From contig MCFE01000134.1 in the NCBI GenBank assembly GCA_002104905.1, forward strand, positions 1 through 64,000: DNA of 64,000 bases, read 5' to 3'. The notes under the pieces are model-generated. The model saw only the letters and a program-made list of their open reading frames with translations. It made no database searches and was not told the origin of the DNA. The translations under genes were made by a program, and so were the position numbers. Of this stretch, positions 44,284 through 55,603 are shown in pieces (positions within the stretch are counted from its first letter, which is position 1; the number at the start of each line of letters is the position of its first letter). The stretch is from Basidiobolus meristosporus CBS 931.73. Taxonomy: Eukaryota > Basidiobolomycota > Basidiobolomycetes > Basidiobolales > Basidiobolaceae.

Positions 44284-44636
44284 CCACTGAAGGTAATGAT
44301 GCAGACTTCTCAAGCTCTCAGGCAAGTAGGCAATTGAGAATGTCTGCACAGCTGCAGGCTGACCATAATGCCCAGGCAGATGAGAATGTAGTAAACTCAG
44401 TACCTTTGGTTAATGCAATACCTTCTATTGATGACCAGCAAGTGGCCATCAAATCATAACCACCATCCATATCAGCAAGCATCTTTATAGCTTTTGCCTA
44501 ACAATAAATGAAATAATTAGGTGCAGTAGATAATAGGGTATATGCAATGGCACATAGAAGCCAGAAACTATTCAAGAGACAGGATGAATGGATAATATGT
44601 GTAGAGTAACTAATATGCCAGGTAGAGAATGCAGTA
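44284..44636 (+). repeat. Inverted segment of the companion gene
   Basis: The plus strand here matches the minus strand of about 37,540-37,860 (for example GACTTCTCA-GCTCT, CAGGCAGATGAG, GATAATATGTGTAGAG). The orientation is opposite to the companion sequence at 43,638-44,054 in the same copy, showing a local inversion. Confidence 0.6.
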
Positions 44637-44743
44637 AACTTGTTCCATTGAACAGCACCACATTGAGCCATCTGTGCCCAATAGTGTCATAGTGTGCCAT
44701 AAAGGCCAAGGCAACATAGACTTGGTCATGGAGTGTAAAACAT
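44637..44743. mobile_element. Foldback element end fragment
   Basis: AACTTGTTCCATTGAACAGC, then a CACATTGAGCCAT-type arm sequence down to GGAGTGTAAAACATA, matching the first ~105 bp of the foldback arms. The other arm is missing and the first bases of the terminal repeat are altered (AAACTTG for AGACTTG). Confidence 0.65.
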
Positions 44744-44935
44744 ACCCTATGAGAAATTATTGTAATGATCCCATCAAAAGGCCATGAAAGTTTCAAGCCC
44801 CATGACTAAGAGGTATTCAGCCAGCACCACAATGACTAGCACCTCATCTGTCAGTCTTTGCAATAAATCCATGAGATATTTAGGTGCATTCTCTGAGTAC
44901 TGCTCTTGAAGAATCACTATGACCTCTTGGTGTGC

Positions 44936-46033
44936 TGTGGTAATGGAAAGTATTCCATTACTACAATATCTCTAAACCAATATTGCACTCATTTCTTTAT
45001 TTTGCTTTTTGCTATCATAACACAAAAGTGAAAGATCAAGAATTTCCAACTTTGATGAACAAATGCTCCAAACCCTGACAAGCAATCCACCCAAGAATAT
45101 TATGTCATACAGAACACGTAGTAGCCAACACATGTTTCAAATTACAGCTCATTTGAAGCAGTACTTAAGGAGTTATGACCAAAAAAGTCCAACTATTATA
45201 TATACTATGCCTTATTGCTAGGATTACTATGGTGACTTTGATTGCGTGTAACTTTTGAACCAGCCAATCAAATCACGTGAAGTTTTCACAGGTGCTGCGC
45301 CTATGTCCGATCTGCGCCACTGCAAGATTTTAGCTTTGTATCACGTGTATTGCTTGCGCATTTGCCCAAAAACTTTGATCCTTCAAAATTTTCATATATA
45401 TGACTTCCCCAGCTGAAAAATAAAAGAGAGAGCCTCTCTTTCCAGAATCTCCACACTACAATTACAAGTTTAAAGGTTATAAGACTTCCCCTGCATCACT
45501 TGCACTGTTGAGTATTCTGACTTTGATTGGTACTACATCAGTAAAGAGACTGCAAAGCTCACAAGAATCCAATCTAAGTTCTACAAGAAACTACCACTTT
45601 TCTGTCAGAAAAGTCCCCTCTAAGAAGCCCCTTTACTCTAAAGACACCCCTTTAGACACCCCTTTAGGTCTAAAGACCCCTTTAGAGACTTCTACAACAC
45701 ACCCCTTTAGGTTAAAGGGGAGTTCAGAATTTCCATATTAGGGAATATTTTCTCAGAAAGGAAAGTGACTTCCAAATAAGGAAAAGTTACTATAAAAGTA
45801 AATAAGCCCATTAGTCGACAGATGGTCAGAACACTGCTGTAGAAGTGATAAACACTGCCTACAGTATATTTTGAGCCTAAGATTGAGGAAATTAGTGAAA
45901 GTTATATCTTCTATTGGTATATCAAACTCCCAATAGCCTATTTTAGTATTAGCATACTGGAAGTTGTTGTATATTGTTGATTAGCCTCTACATTGTAGAA
46001 CAAGCCCCAAACTAATCATAATACAACACAACA
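44936..46033 (+). repeat. 5' LTR of gypsy element 1
   Basis: 1,098 bp. A TATA-like AAAAATAAAAG near 45,416 precedes a C/T-rich start region. The downstream part has five CCCCTTTA motifs and a perfect hairpin at 45,702-45,720. A 77-codon frame (45,508-45,741) is identical in both LTRs, as expected from LTR copying, and is not evidence of a gene. Confidence 0.92.
45611..45722 (+). promoter_or_regulatory. CCCCTTTA repeat cluster and hairpin in the gypsy LTR
   Basis: Six CCCCT cores, five of them within CCCCTTTA, and a closing AAAGGGG lie in about 110 bp. CCCCTTTA-GGT-TAAAGGGG at 45,702-45,720 is a perfect 8-bp stem with a 3-nt loop. CCCCT equals the yeast stress-response element core. If the TATA-like site near 45,416 is used, however, the cluster lies in the transcribed leader and may act as RNA structure. 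The same cluster occurs in the 3' LTR (51,721-51,832). Confidence 0.5.
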
Positions 46034-46100
46034 AGAATTTGGTGGAGGACCTGGGTAGTTTGAACCTTTCACTATACAAGCATCAAGAAACATTACAAGA

Positions 46101-47528
46101 GTGACCAATACACCACTCCCAGAGATAATAGCCACTTTTAAAGGTGCCATTCCAGTAAAATTCTCAGGAGAGAATGTCACTGAGTTTCTAGAAGAGTTTA
46201 ACAATATAGCTGCAGCATTTGAGCTATTATACAAGAACAAAATCCAGGTGTTTCCCTTTCTCTGTGAAGTTGAAGTATCAAGATTCTTACAAAGTTTGGA
46301 CCCATTTAAGATATCTGTTGGTGCTAACTATGACTGGGACACTGCTCAGCAAGCTATTTTAGCTGAGTACCAAAAGGAAGCACAGTTTGTTACACTAAAT
46401 GAGCTAGAAACGCCTTACAACAAGACCCAACCCTTGCAGAAGTACATTCAAAAGTTTGAGTCAAAAGCAAGGCATGTTGAAGCAGCTATTGGAATTCCAA
46501 GATATTATCAAAGAAACTATTTTCTGATGAATATGCCTCCTGAAATACATAATGCCATTAGCCACCAAGTTCAGGCTACAAGCTCCTATGACAATGTTAA
46601 ACAAATGGTGTTAAACTATCAATCCAGGAGACAAGTCATGGATTCCATTAATATTCAAATGAAGATTTCCACTCCAGCTAAACAAATTCTTCATTGTACA
46701 AATAACCTGCAAAGTGATCAGGTTAATGAATTAATTGATGCATTAGGAAAACTGACACTTAAGTTGGACTCTCAAAGTGTGCCATCATCAAGCATCAACA
46801 AGGCAAGAACTGAAAATCCCAAAACAACCAGTAATTATCCACAGCAAACCAAATATTGTGTGTACTGTGAATCTGCTGAGCATAGCCGTTATGGTTGTCA
46901 AATATTGAATATTGATATTGACAGTCATAGGGTTATGATTGATTGTTATGGGAAGATCTGTGATATTGCTGGAAACCCCTTGCCTATCAACAGAGGTTAT
47001 GGTGGAATGAGGTCCTATGTACTTGCTCAAGAAGAATCAAGTAAAAGCACCAAGACATTAAATTTCATACAAATACAAAAGACTGCAGAAATTCCAAGCA
47101 ATGAACATTACGTACTCACAATATCAGATCCATCAGGGCAGGTCCAAGAATATCTAATGGAAAAAGTGGAAGTTGAAGAGTCTAGTTGCCTTATTGATAA
47201 GAGAAAGTATGTTTCTACAGAGAACAATCCTAAAAAAGTGTGTACCAACAAAAGAAATCAGCCAATTGTTGAAATACCAGTACAGCCAGAAACATCAAAA
47301 ATCCAAAAAGAACACTTGCAATCTCAATCTAAGTATGACACTACTGCAATTACACAGAAAGTTATCGACAAATTCTGGAAATCTCCATTTCCACAACTTA
47401 CAAATCAAGAAATGTTCACCACCATCAACAGTCTCAGTCAACTACTACCAGAAATGGTTAAGCCTATGAACAAAGATATCCTGAAGAATTATCAAGACCA
47501 GTCATCAACAACATTATCAAGTGAATAA
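46101..47528 (+). pseudogene. Gypsy element 1 gag
   Basis: 475-codon frame. The first conserved residues (TNTPLPEIIATFKG) are preceded by GTG at 46,101 and an upstream TAG, with no in-frame ATG nearby, so the start codon seems mutated. A retrotransposon gag domain (VKFSGENVTEFLEEF, then RYYQRNYFLMNMPPEIHNAI) leads to a CCHC knuckle, CVYCESAEHSRYGC (C-x2-C-x4-H-x4-C). The C terminus is Gln/Ser/Lys-rich. A TAA ends the frame at 47,526-47,528. Confidence 0.88.
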
Positions 47529-50500
47529 CTACAATTTGAAGTGGAAAAAGCCTTTTACTCTATTACAACAGGAAGCTATGCTGCTACAATCAACAATGTG
47601 GAAGTGGAATGTGTTTTTGATTCTGGATCAGAAATCAATGCTATCACCTCTATGACTTTTGAAAAAATCAAATTGCCATTGACAGAAGTTGACTAGAATA
47701 TGAGAACTGATATAGGTGCAACAGAGAAGATGCTTGGACTTTGTCACTCTGTACCAATTGAAATTGGAGGAATCAGGGTTACCTCTCCCTTTTTCATTGT
47801 TGCCAATGGACCCACTTTTGAGGTATTGTTAGGACAACCATATGAGAGAAAATCTCTTCTACAAGCTGATAATAGACCTGATGGAAGCTTATGGCTGACA
47901 ATCACATCTGATGATTGAAAAAGAAGGGCAACCTTTTGTGCGGCAGAAGAGAATAATCCAAGAAATGCAGACTCCATTCCAGTACAAAACATACAGGTTC
48001 ATAAGGATATTTTGTTTTATGATCAACACTTCATTCCATTGACAACAAGTAAGACAAATACCAAGTATAAGCCCGTTGCATTGAAAGCAAAGCCAGTATC
48101 TACTGGAATATCACCATCTGCCCACAACAATCCTCAAATGGAGCCTTTGCACAAATATGACAAAATCAGACTCACAGAAGAGAAGCTCAAGGAGTTGGCT
48201 ATTGGGACTACTCTTTCCACTGAGGAGAAAAGTCTCTTTTTAACTATGCTACAACGCTATGACAATGTCTTTGCATTTAATGATGCACAAAGAAGATGTT
48301 TATCCACAGAGCTATTTCCACCGGTTAATATCCATACCGTTAAACATACACCATGGGCACTGAGATCATATCCTATTCCCTCAAGATTACTGAACAAAGT
48401 AATTGAAATGCTACAATCAAGATTTCAAAGTGGAGTCATTGAATATAGCTATGGACCTTATTGCAATCCCTGGTTTACACCGTTGAAGAAAAATGGAAGT
48501 CTACGGCTTATTCAAGATGTACAGCATTTGAATAAGGTCACCATCAAAGATGCTATGCAACCACCCATACAACATGAGTATATTGAGTCATTTACTGGAT
48601 ATCCTCTGATTACAACATTGGATCTTTATTCAGGATATGACCAAATACTTCTGGATCCTACCTCAAGAGATTTCACCGCTTTGGATACGCCAATAGGACT
48701 TATAAGGATGACAAGAATTCCTCAAGGATGGACAAACTCTGTCCAAAATTATCAATGTGCAATGATTTGAGTTTTGGATGACTGTTTCCCTGAAATATGC
48801 CAACCATTTCTTGATGACATTGCAGTTAAGAATAAGTCCAGAGAAAAAGATACATCGCATGTCTTACCTCAAGTAAGAAGATATGCTTATGATCACATAT
48901 GCACTGTTGAGAGGGTCATGAAGAAACTTCAAGCTTCTGGTCTGACTGTATCAGGAGCCAAATGCAAGTTTGGCTACAACAAAGCAATCATTCTAGGTGA
49001 ACTTGTTACTGAAAAAGGAAGATTGCCTGATCCTGCAAAACTTTCATCGGCACTGAATTGGAAGCCACCAAGGAATATTCATCAAGTCAGACAATTATTA
49101 GGACTTACTGGTCTATTGAGAGTCTGGATCAAGAACTATGCCCAAATTGCTAAGCCACTGACTCAGTTATTACAGAAAAACCAGAAATTTCAATGGCATG
49201 AAGAACAGGCAAATGCTATGTCGACATTGCTTGAGTCATTATTAAAGCCACCTGTCTTAGCAGCTATAGACTACAGTGTTATTGATTCTCAACCAATCAT
49301 TGTATCAGTTGATAGCTCTGGAATTGGGGTTGGTGGAATCATGATTCAAGTTTCAAAAGATCATCATCAACAACCTTGCAAATATCTTAGCAGACTATTC
49401 AAAGGGAATGAGCTTAACTATCCATCTATCAAGAAAGAAGCACTGGGAGTACTCTATGTACTCAAAAAGCTAAAGCCATACTTATTAGGAGTACACTTCA
49501 CACTGGAGGTTGATGCCAAGCCATTATTAGGAATGTTGAATAAGTTGGAGCTTTTGCCTGATCCTATTCTAGAATGGTGGATATCATACATCCAGATCTT
49601 TGACTTTACGCTGCAACACATACCAGGAGCCAATCACAAAGGACCTGATGCCTTATCTAGAAAGCAACCAAATTCACCGTACTCAACTGATGATGATGAG
49701 ATTGATGAGTTCCTTGAAAACACTAGTCTTGGATTCTCATTCAGACATATGATACAAAGCAATTATCAACAAATCAAGGAATTTCTTACATCACTCAAAG
49801 TTCCTGCTGATAGTCCCACAAATCAACGCACAAATCTTAAAAAGAAGGCTCTGAAGTTTATACTGCATGACGGCACACTTTTCAGAAAAAGCAAACATGG
49901 AGTTCCTTGACAGTATATACATAACAAGCATGATCAAGAGAAGTTCATTCAAGAATTGCATGAATCTGAATCAGGAGGTCATAAGGGAATTACATCAACA
50001 TATGCAAAAATCTCCTTACGGTATTTTTGGCCAATGCTGTACACCAACACAAAAGAATATGTGAATCATGTATTCCATGTCAAAGAAGAGACAACCAAAA
50101 GATACATGAACCACTTCACAGCATATACACATCTTATGCTTGGCAAATTGCACATGTAGATATTATACATTTACCAAGGGCAACAGCTGGGTATAAATAT
50201 GTGGTGGACTGTTGTGATAACTTTACTGGTTGGATAGAGGCTAGAATGCTGAAACATGCCAATGCAAAAGCAGTAGCAAGATTTCTCAACAAAGATGTAT
50301 ATCTCAGACATAGTTCAGTTGGCACCCTTATTGCAGACAATGGAGAATGTGGATCTTATGAAATACAAGCACTAGCAACAAAGCATGGAACCAAGCTTAT
50401 ACATACAATGCCATATCACCCACAAGCAAATTCACCAGTTGAACGTGGACATTCTGCTTTTGCAAACACATTAGCAAAGCTTAGCTATGAAGAACCCAAC

Positions 50501-51037
50501 AAGTGGGCAAATAACTTTCATGCAGCAATTTGGGCTGATAGAGTTATAGTCAAAAGAAGTACAGGGTATACACCATTTTTTTTAATATATGGACATGAAG
50601 CTGTTTTGCCGATAGACATATCTTTTGAGAATTGGCTTATCCTCCCATGGAAACCAACCATGACAACATCAGAGCTATTGCTAGCAAGAGTACAACAGAT
50701 TCAACAAGCACACACTCTGCAACAGAATGCAATGGAAAACCTGAAGAAATCCAGAATGGCTGGCAAAGAGTACTTTGACGCTCAAAAATGCCTAAGAAAA
50801 ACATTGTTAGAAGTAGGTGAGTTGATACTACTTCACAACACAAAAAGCCAAAGAAACAAGGCATGCAAGCTGGATATTCAATGGCAAGGTCCTTACAAGA
50901 TCATACATGCAAACAAAAATGGATCTTACAAACTAGCAGAACTTGACAGTACACCACTTGCACTGACACAACCTGGTAACAGATTGAAGAAGTTCCATAT
51001 TAGAAGTAATAATGAGGGCATTATTTCTCAAAGTTAG
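47529..51037 (+). pseudogene. Gypsy element 1 pol (protease, RT, RNase H, integrase), multiple stops
   Basis: Continues in the gag frame through protease (ECVFDSGSEINAI), reverse transcriptase (NPWFTPLKKNGSLRLIQDVQ; catalytic PFLDDIAVK), RNase H (IVSVDSSGIGVGGIMIQ; ALGVLYVLKKLKPYL) and the start of integrase (LHESESGGHKGITSTYAK). Stops fall at 47,694 (TAG), 47,916, 48,768 and 49,908 (TGA). A frameshift near 50,060-50,075 moves the integrase core into another frame (50,027-51,037), with CESCIPC, HVDIIHLP, IADNGECGSY and NSPVERGH keeping the D-D-E triad. Despite near-identical LTRs the copy is not autonomous. Confidence 0.9.
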
Positions 51038-51045
51038 GGGAGACT

Positions 51046-52143
51046 TGTGGTAATGGAAAGTATTCCATTACTACAATATCTCTAAACCAATATTGCACTC
51101 ATTTCTTTATTTTGCTTTTTGCTATCATAACACAAAAGTGAAAGATCAAGAATTTCCAACTTTGATGAACAAATGCTCCAAACCCTGACAAGCAATCCAC
51201 CCAAGAATATTATGTCATACAGAACACGTAGTAACCAACACATGATTCAAATTACAGCACATTTGAAGCAGTACTTAAGGAGTTATGACCAAAAAAGTCC
51301 AACTATTATATATACTATGCCTTATTGCTAGGATTACTATGGTGACTTTGATTGTGTGTAACTTTTGAACCAGCCAATCAAATCACGTGAAGTTTTCACA
51401 GGTGCTGCGCCTATGTCCGATCTGCGCCACTGCAAGATTTTAGCTTTGTATCACGTGTATTGCTTGCGCATTTGCCCAAAAACTTTGATCCTTCAAAATT
51501 TTCATATATATGACTTCCCCAGCTGAAAAATAAAAGAGAGAGCCTCTCTTTCCAGAATCTCCACACTACAATTACAAGTTTAAAGGTTATAAGACTTCCC
51601 CTGCATCACTTGCACTGTTGAGTATTCTGACTTTGATTGGTACTACATCAGTAAAGAGACTGCAAAGCTCACAAGAATCCAATCTAAGTTCTACAAGAAA
51701 CTACCACTTTTCTGTCAGAAAAGTCCCCTCTAAGAAGCCCCTTTACTCTAAAGACACCCCTTTAGACACCCCTTTAGGTCTAAAGACCCCTTTAGAGACT
51801 TCTACAACACACCCCTTTAGGTTAAAGGGGAGTTCAGAATTTCCATATTAGGGAATATTTTCTCAGAAAGGAAAGTGACTTCCAAATAAGGAAAAGTTAC
51901 TATAAAAGTAAATAAGCCTATTAGTCAACAGAAGGTCAGAACACTGCTGTAGAAGTGATAAACACTGCCTACAGTATATTTTGACCCTAAGATTGAGGAA
52001 ATTAGTGAAAGTTATATCTTCTATTGGTATATCAAACTCCCAATAACCTATTTTAGTATTAGCATACTGGAAGTTGTTGTATATTGTTGATTAGCCTCTA
52101 CATTGTAGAACAAGCCCCAAACTAATCATAATACAACACAACA
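51046..52143 (+). repeat. 3' LTR of gypsy element 1
   Basis: 1,098 bp, about 99% identical to the 5' LTR by eye. Preceded by AGGGGAGACT. Confidence 0.92.
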
Positions 52144-53970
52144 GTGCCTGTTAATGTTGCAAAACTATACTGAAGACATTATGATAACCTTGTGAGCTCT
52201 TGATGTTGTTACTTTGTCTGTAGGTAGGATCTCCACTCCATCAACAATGGAGGATGTGGAGGCTGTGGCAGATAAGTTGCTTTTCTCCGCAAATGCATCT
52301 ACCTTGCTGGAGTATTGTTCACCTGGCTATGTTTCCAACTCTTGTGAAATTAGCTGTTTTCTTGTTATTAATTCTTCTTGGCTATGGTGGGATTTAGTCT
52401 GTTCCAGGTGTATAGTGTAAATTGGCAAAAACTGCAGCTTTTTCTCACGCTTCCCTGCCTCTGGCTTGGGTGGACACTCTTACTATTTGCCTCTTCCTTT
52501 ATCACTTCCAGGTCCTTCACTGCTACTTTGCCTAAGTTGTTGTTTTATTGAACTACATTTTTTCCTTGATAAATGCTGCTCTGATGCATCTGTTTGGGCC
52601 TGCTTGTCTCTTGCAGGCATTCTTCTGGCAACCTGACATTTCTTTTCCGCTTGTTTTGAGTCTCAGCCATAGTTGTGACATGCTTCTTTGGTAGCCCCTT
52701 GTTCTTATCACTGCCTGGTTCTTTACTACTACATTGACTAAGTGCTTCTTGCGTAGAACTACATTTTTTCCTTGATGAACATTGTGCTGGTGCATCTGTG
52801 TCTACCTGCTTGTTCCCAATTGGTACTCTTCCAGCTACCTGATGTCTCTTTCATGCTTATTTAGAGCTTTTGGCCCTGCTTGTAATGGGCTCTTGAGGAA
52901 TCTGCTAGTTTTTAGCCATTGCACCCTTGTTATACTCCCTTTGATAGTTTCTGCTATTCTTGAGATACTTTCTTGGCATACTAATGATGTTCTAAAATCT
53001 GTTTGCACATTTGAATCCAGGATAATACTCATAGAACAAGTCAAGCATATTCTGCTTGGCCTTGTGTTCCTGATGGTCCTATAGTATGCCAGCCTTAAGA
53101 TGAAGGAATGTTAGACCTCAAATGGCCTCTTGAATATTAGCCCACTCTTTGCATTGCACTCAATGGCTTCACAGATCATCCATGTCTTTCAATTTTTAGG
53201 CTTTGGTATAATCTCTGCAGCTTCTCCCTCCCATGATGTGATAGATGTTTCTGTGGCATTATCTTTTGACACTGTTGTTGTGATTCAAAGACTGTGTAGT
53301 GCTCTTCTACTATTACATTGGGAAATGCCTCAGTTCTTGGCTGTGGCATTGAGCTACCTGAGTTCCATCTTTGCCGCAAAGATACTGCTTTCTCTTCCTG
53401 TAATATTGAGTACTCTGCATTTATTATCTGCTTATATTTTTCTGGACTTATCACTGACTTTTCTAGACCATTGCATCCATCCTATCAGCCACTGCACCTA
53501 GTTGCCTCATTAATGCTTTGGTATCAGCTGACAACATACTAGTAATACAGGTTGTGGTAATGTTAAAATAGTCACTAGCTGGTCCTCAGCTGAAGCTACT
53601 GCTTTTGCTTCACTCCCATTAGCCCCAGCATTATGGTCAGCTTGTGTCTCTGCAGAAATTCCCAATTGCCAACTGGACTGGGAGCCTGAGGAGTCTGCAT
53701 CTTTACCTTCAATGGGCACACTGTCCTCAGGACCTATTTTGGCTCTAGACCTGCTTGTAACACTGAGTATCAAAGCAAGCTATTGTCCATCTGCTCTTCT
53801 GCTGCTGTCAGTGGTGCAGTTTGGCTGGGAACCATACAACTTTGCAATATTTTTTGGCTGCATGTATTCAGAAGTGAATCAAACCAAAGGGGAAGTGGTG
53901 TTACATATATGTGTGTATGTGGTGCCACAACTTTGTGTATACTCTTATAGGTGCAATGTCTCAAATAAAA
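52144..53970 (-). pseudogene. Companion gene of DNA transposon copy D, broken
   Basis: Minus-strand pieces parallel copy A: 53,510-53,773 (RSRAKIGPEDSVPIEGKDAD), 53,176-53,454 (EKAVSLRQRWNSGSSMPQPR), 52,835-53,044 (TCSMSIILDSNVQTDFRTSL) and 52,553-52,795 (basic, HNVHQGKNVVLRKKH). They confirm the module order seen in copy A. All frames are interrupted. Confidence 0.6.
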
Positions 53971-54019
53971 GACTGTTGTAAACTCACATGAGCATTGACA
54001 AAAATGATATAATAGCCTT

Positions 54020-55235
54020 ATGTTGTTGAGTGTTGTATTGTTTGCCCTATGGACAAGACTACTTTGATTTGAAGCTGTGAGAGAAGAGAAAAAAGACTAT
54101 ATGGCTATTATAGCAAGCCTCTCTGCCATGCAGCATGCAGACAGCATAGGAAGTAGTACCAGGATCATTGCCAGTGCTTTGCCACACAGGTCATAATTGA
54201 CCATTCATCAGTCTCTACTGTACCAACAATATCTTGCCAGCCACTTTATACTTCTATAACAGCACCTGGCCATACTTGCCACCTTGTGCAAGCTAGTTGG
54301 GTGAGTTTGCAACACCTTTAGGCTGACCCCAGCTTTTGTTTCCTCTAATAACAGTAATGAGGGCTTTCAGGACTTACTACTACTTCTTGCCAAAATCATT
54401 CAAGGATGAAACTTTCCATGTAAATGATTGAAATGGACAAATATCATGCAGTTGGTAACATATGACCCAGTAACTGTCCTGATATCAGCATGTGTTAACA
54501 GCTGCATGCTATTCATATCAGAAAGTGACACCATTGCAAGGTGTCCAAAGATTCAGGAATCCACCACCATTGGGGGTAAACACTGTTCCCACTACAGATA
54601 TATTCCAGTAATACCCTGTCTTAAAAAGCTCATGAAGTCCAACAAATATTGAGAAGCTATAAAGTGCCACACTCAATGCCAATCTAGCACAAATATATTC
54701 AATATACTTGATTGCAAATATTATAAACAGCCACAAAGCAAGGGTGGCTGTGGAGGTGTGTATGACCATGCCTTTGCTTTGGCACTTGATTGATATTAAA
54801 CAAGTACTCTACCAGCAAAACCTACTGGCCACTGATTCTGACAAACTTGAGTCTGCCACTTATCTTGCAGTACCAGAGCCCAAATCAGAATATAGTCTCA
54901 CTGGTATCTGGGCCTATATCACCATCCAACCTGGATAGCTACCTTTATCCATTGCTGGATATATTTTGTGTGCATTCCAGCAGAATAACAGTAAATGGCT
55001 GTCATGGCAAAGCTCATTTCATTATCTGCATTGGAGATAATGTAGCCATAAGCAAGATAGCTGATTTGTCTGGGCACAATGGATGGAATTGCTGTCAAGT
55101 GAGTGATATCTAGGGGATTTACTCCATAGCTCACACTCATTCTTATTACCCAAGGAACAACACTATGAACACAATCTTCCCATTGAGAGAACATATGAAT
55201 GTCAACATGCTATTGCAGTTATGGTGGCAGGCTAT
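54020..55235 (+). pseudogene. Transposase remnant of DNA transposon copy D
   Basis: Colinear with the transposase of copy A but lacking the foldback insertion. Readable pieces: 54,428-54,652 (ARCPKIQESTTIGGKHCSHY), 54,708-54,938 (VPEPKSEYSLTGIWAYITIQ) and 54,790-55,113 (FIICIGDNVAISKIADLSGH with HNGWNCCQ). Truncated at 55,235 by the gypsy family-2 LTR. Confidence 0.65.
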
Positions 55236-55603
55236 TGTTATGATCTGCTGCCTGAATGGTTAAGTTAGATCAGTTTTTAGTCAAATCAATTACGTATATG
55301 TTTAGCCTATCAGTATATCAGTATAATCATTCAAATCAGTAGCATTAATCAGCAAATGAATCAGCAGATCCTTACCAGACAGAAATAGATATTTCAAGTA
55401 GGCTCTTATTGGGTGATGATGATGCAATCAAATGAGTCACCAGCCACAGCTACATTAGAAAATACAATTAGTCTTCATCTGACCTGGCAAAATGTATATA
55501 AGGAGCCGCTGAAACCTCAATAAAGATCAGTTCATGTTTTAGTAAATACAATACTGGCTAAACTCCCTATTCCTCTACAACTCTTATACCAAGACTGGTA
55601 ACA
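55236..55603 (+). repeat. 5' LTR of outer gypsy family 2
   Basis: 368 bp, TGTTATGATCTG...TGGTAACA, matching in reverse complement the two LTRs of the inner copy (each also 368 bp). Contains TGTATATAAGGAGC near 55,493-55,506, a good TATA box. Confidence 0.9.
55493..55501 (+). promoter_or_regulatory. TATA box in gypsy family 2 LTR
   Basis: GTATATAAG, about 100 bp from the LTR end. The same motif appears on the minus strand in both LTRs of the inner copy (TATATAAGGAGC complement near 56,193 and 60,760). Confidence 0.6.

Larger units (their letters stand above)
42361..44636. mobile_element. DNA transposon copy C, rearranged
   Basis: Opens with the shared block, followed by the non-coding leader and minus-strand companion-gene pieces (42,886-43,110, RTQKTIKVPLVELWSINRH; 43,638-44,054, RNQEVVQKQDEWAIHVEQ). 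A solo-LTR fragment interrupts at about 43,177-43,455. From about 44,284 the companion-gene sequence reappears on the plus strand, so this copy contains an internal inversion. No transposase remains. Confidence 0.65.
44936..52143 (+). mobile_element. Ty3/gypsy element 1 (young, long LTRs, 4-bp target duplication)
   Basis: 7,208 bp with two 1,098-bp LTRs (44,936-46,033; 51,046-52,143), TGTGG...CAACA, differing at about nine positions. It is flanked by GTGC on both sides; the uninterrupted CTTGGTGTGCCTAT of copies B and C shows the empty site. A primer site (TGGTGGAGGACC, about 46,040) and a purine tract (AGGGGAGACT, before 51,046) are in place. Gag-pol on the plus strand carries five stops and one frameshift. 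Confidence 0.95.
44766..55235. mobile_element. DNA transposon copy D, interrupted by the young gypsy element
   Basis: 44,766-44,935 carries the opening block and a piece of the companion-gene 3' end, with an internal deletion of about 1.2 kb relative to copy A at AAGAGGTA. The sequence resumes at 52,144 after the gypsy element. It has the same layout as copy A: companion gene (-), then transposase (+). It ends where the gypsy family-2 LTR begins at 55,236. Confidence 0.68.

Noticed and set aside
45508-45741. 77-aa frame identical in both LTRs of gypsy element 1, tempting as a conserved LTR gene
   Set aside because: Identity follows from LTR duplication at insertion; no homology or selection signal can be inferred from one element.
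47916-49910. Three TGA codons in gypsy pol as possible evidence for a recoded (Trp) TGA
   Set aside because: Host genes use TGA as a normal stop (7,399 gene), the same pol also has TAA and TAG stops, and the contexts fit simple substitutions.
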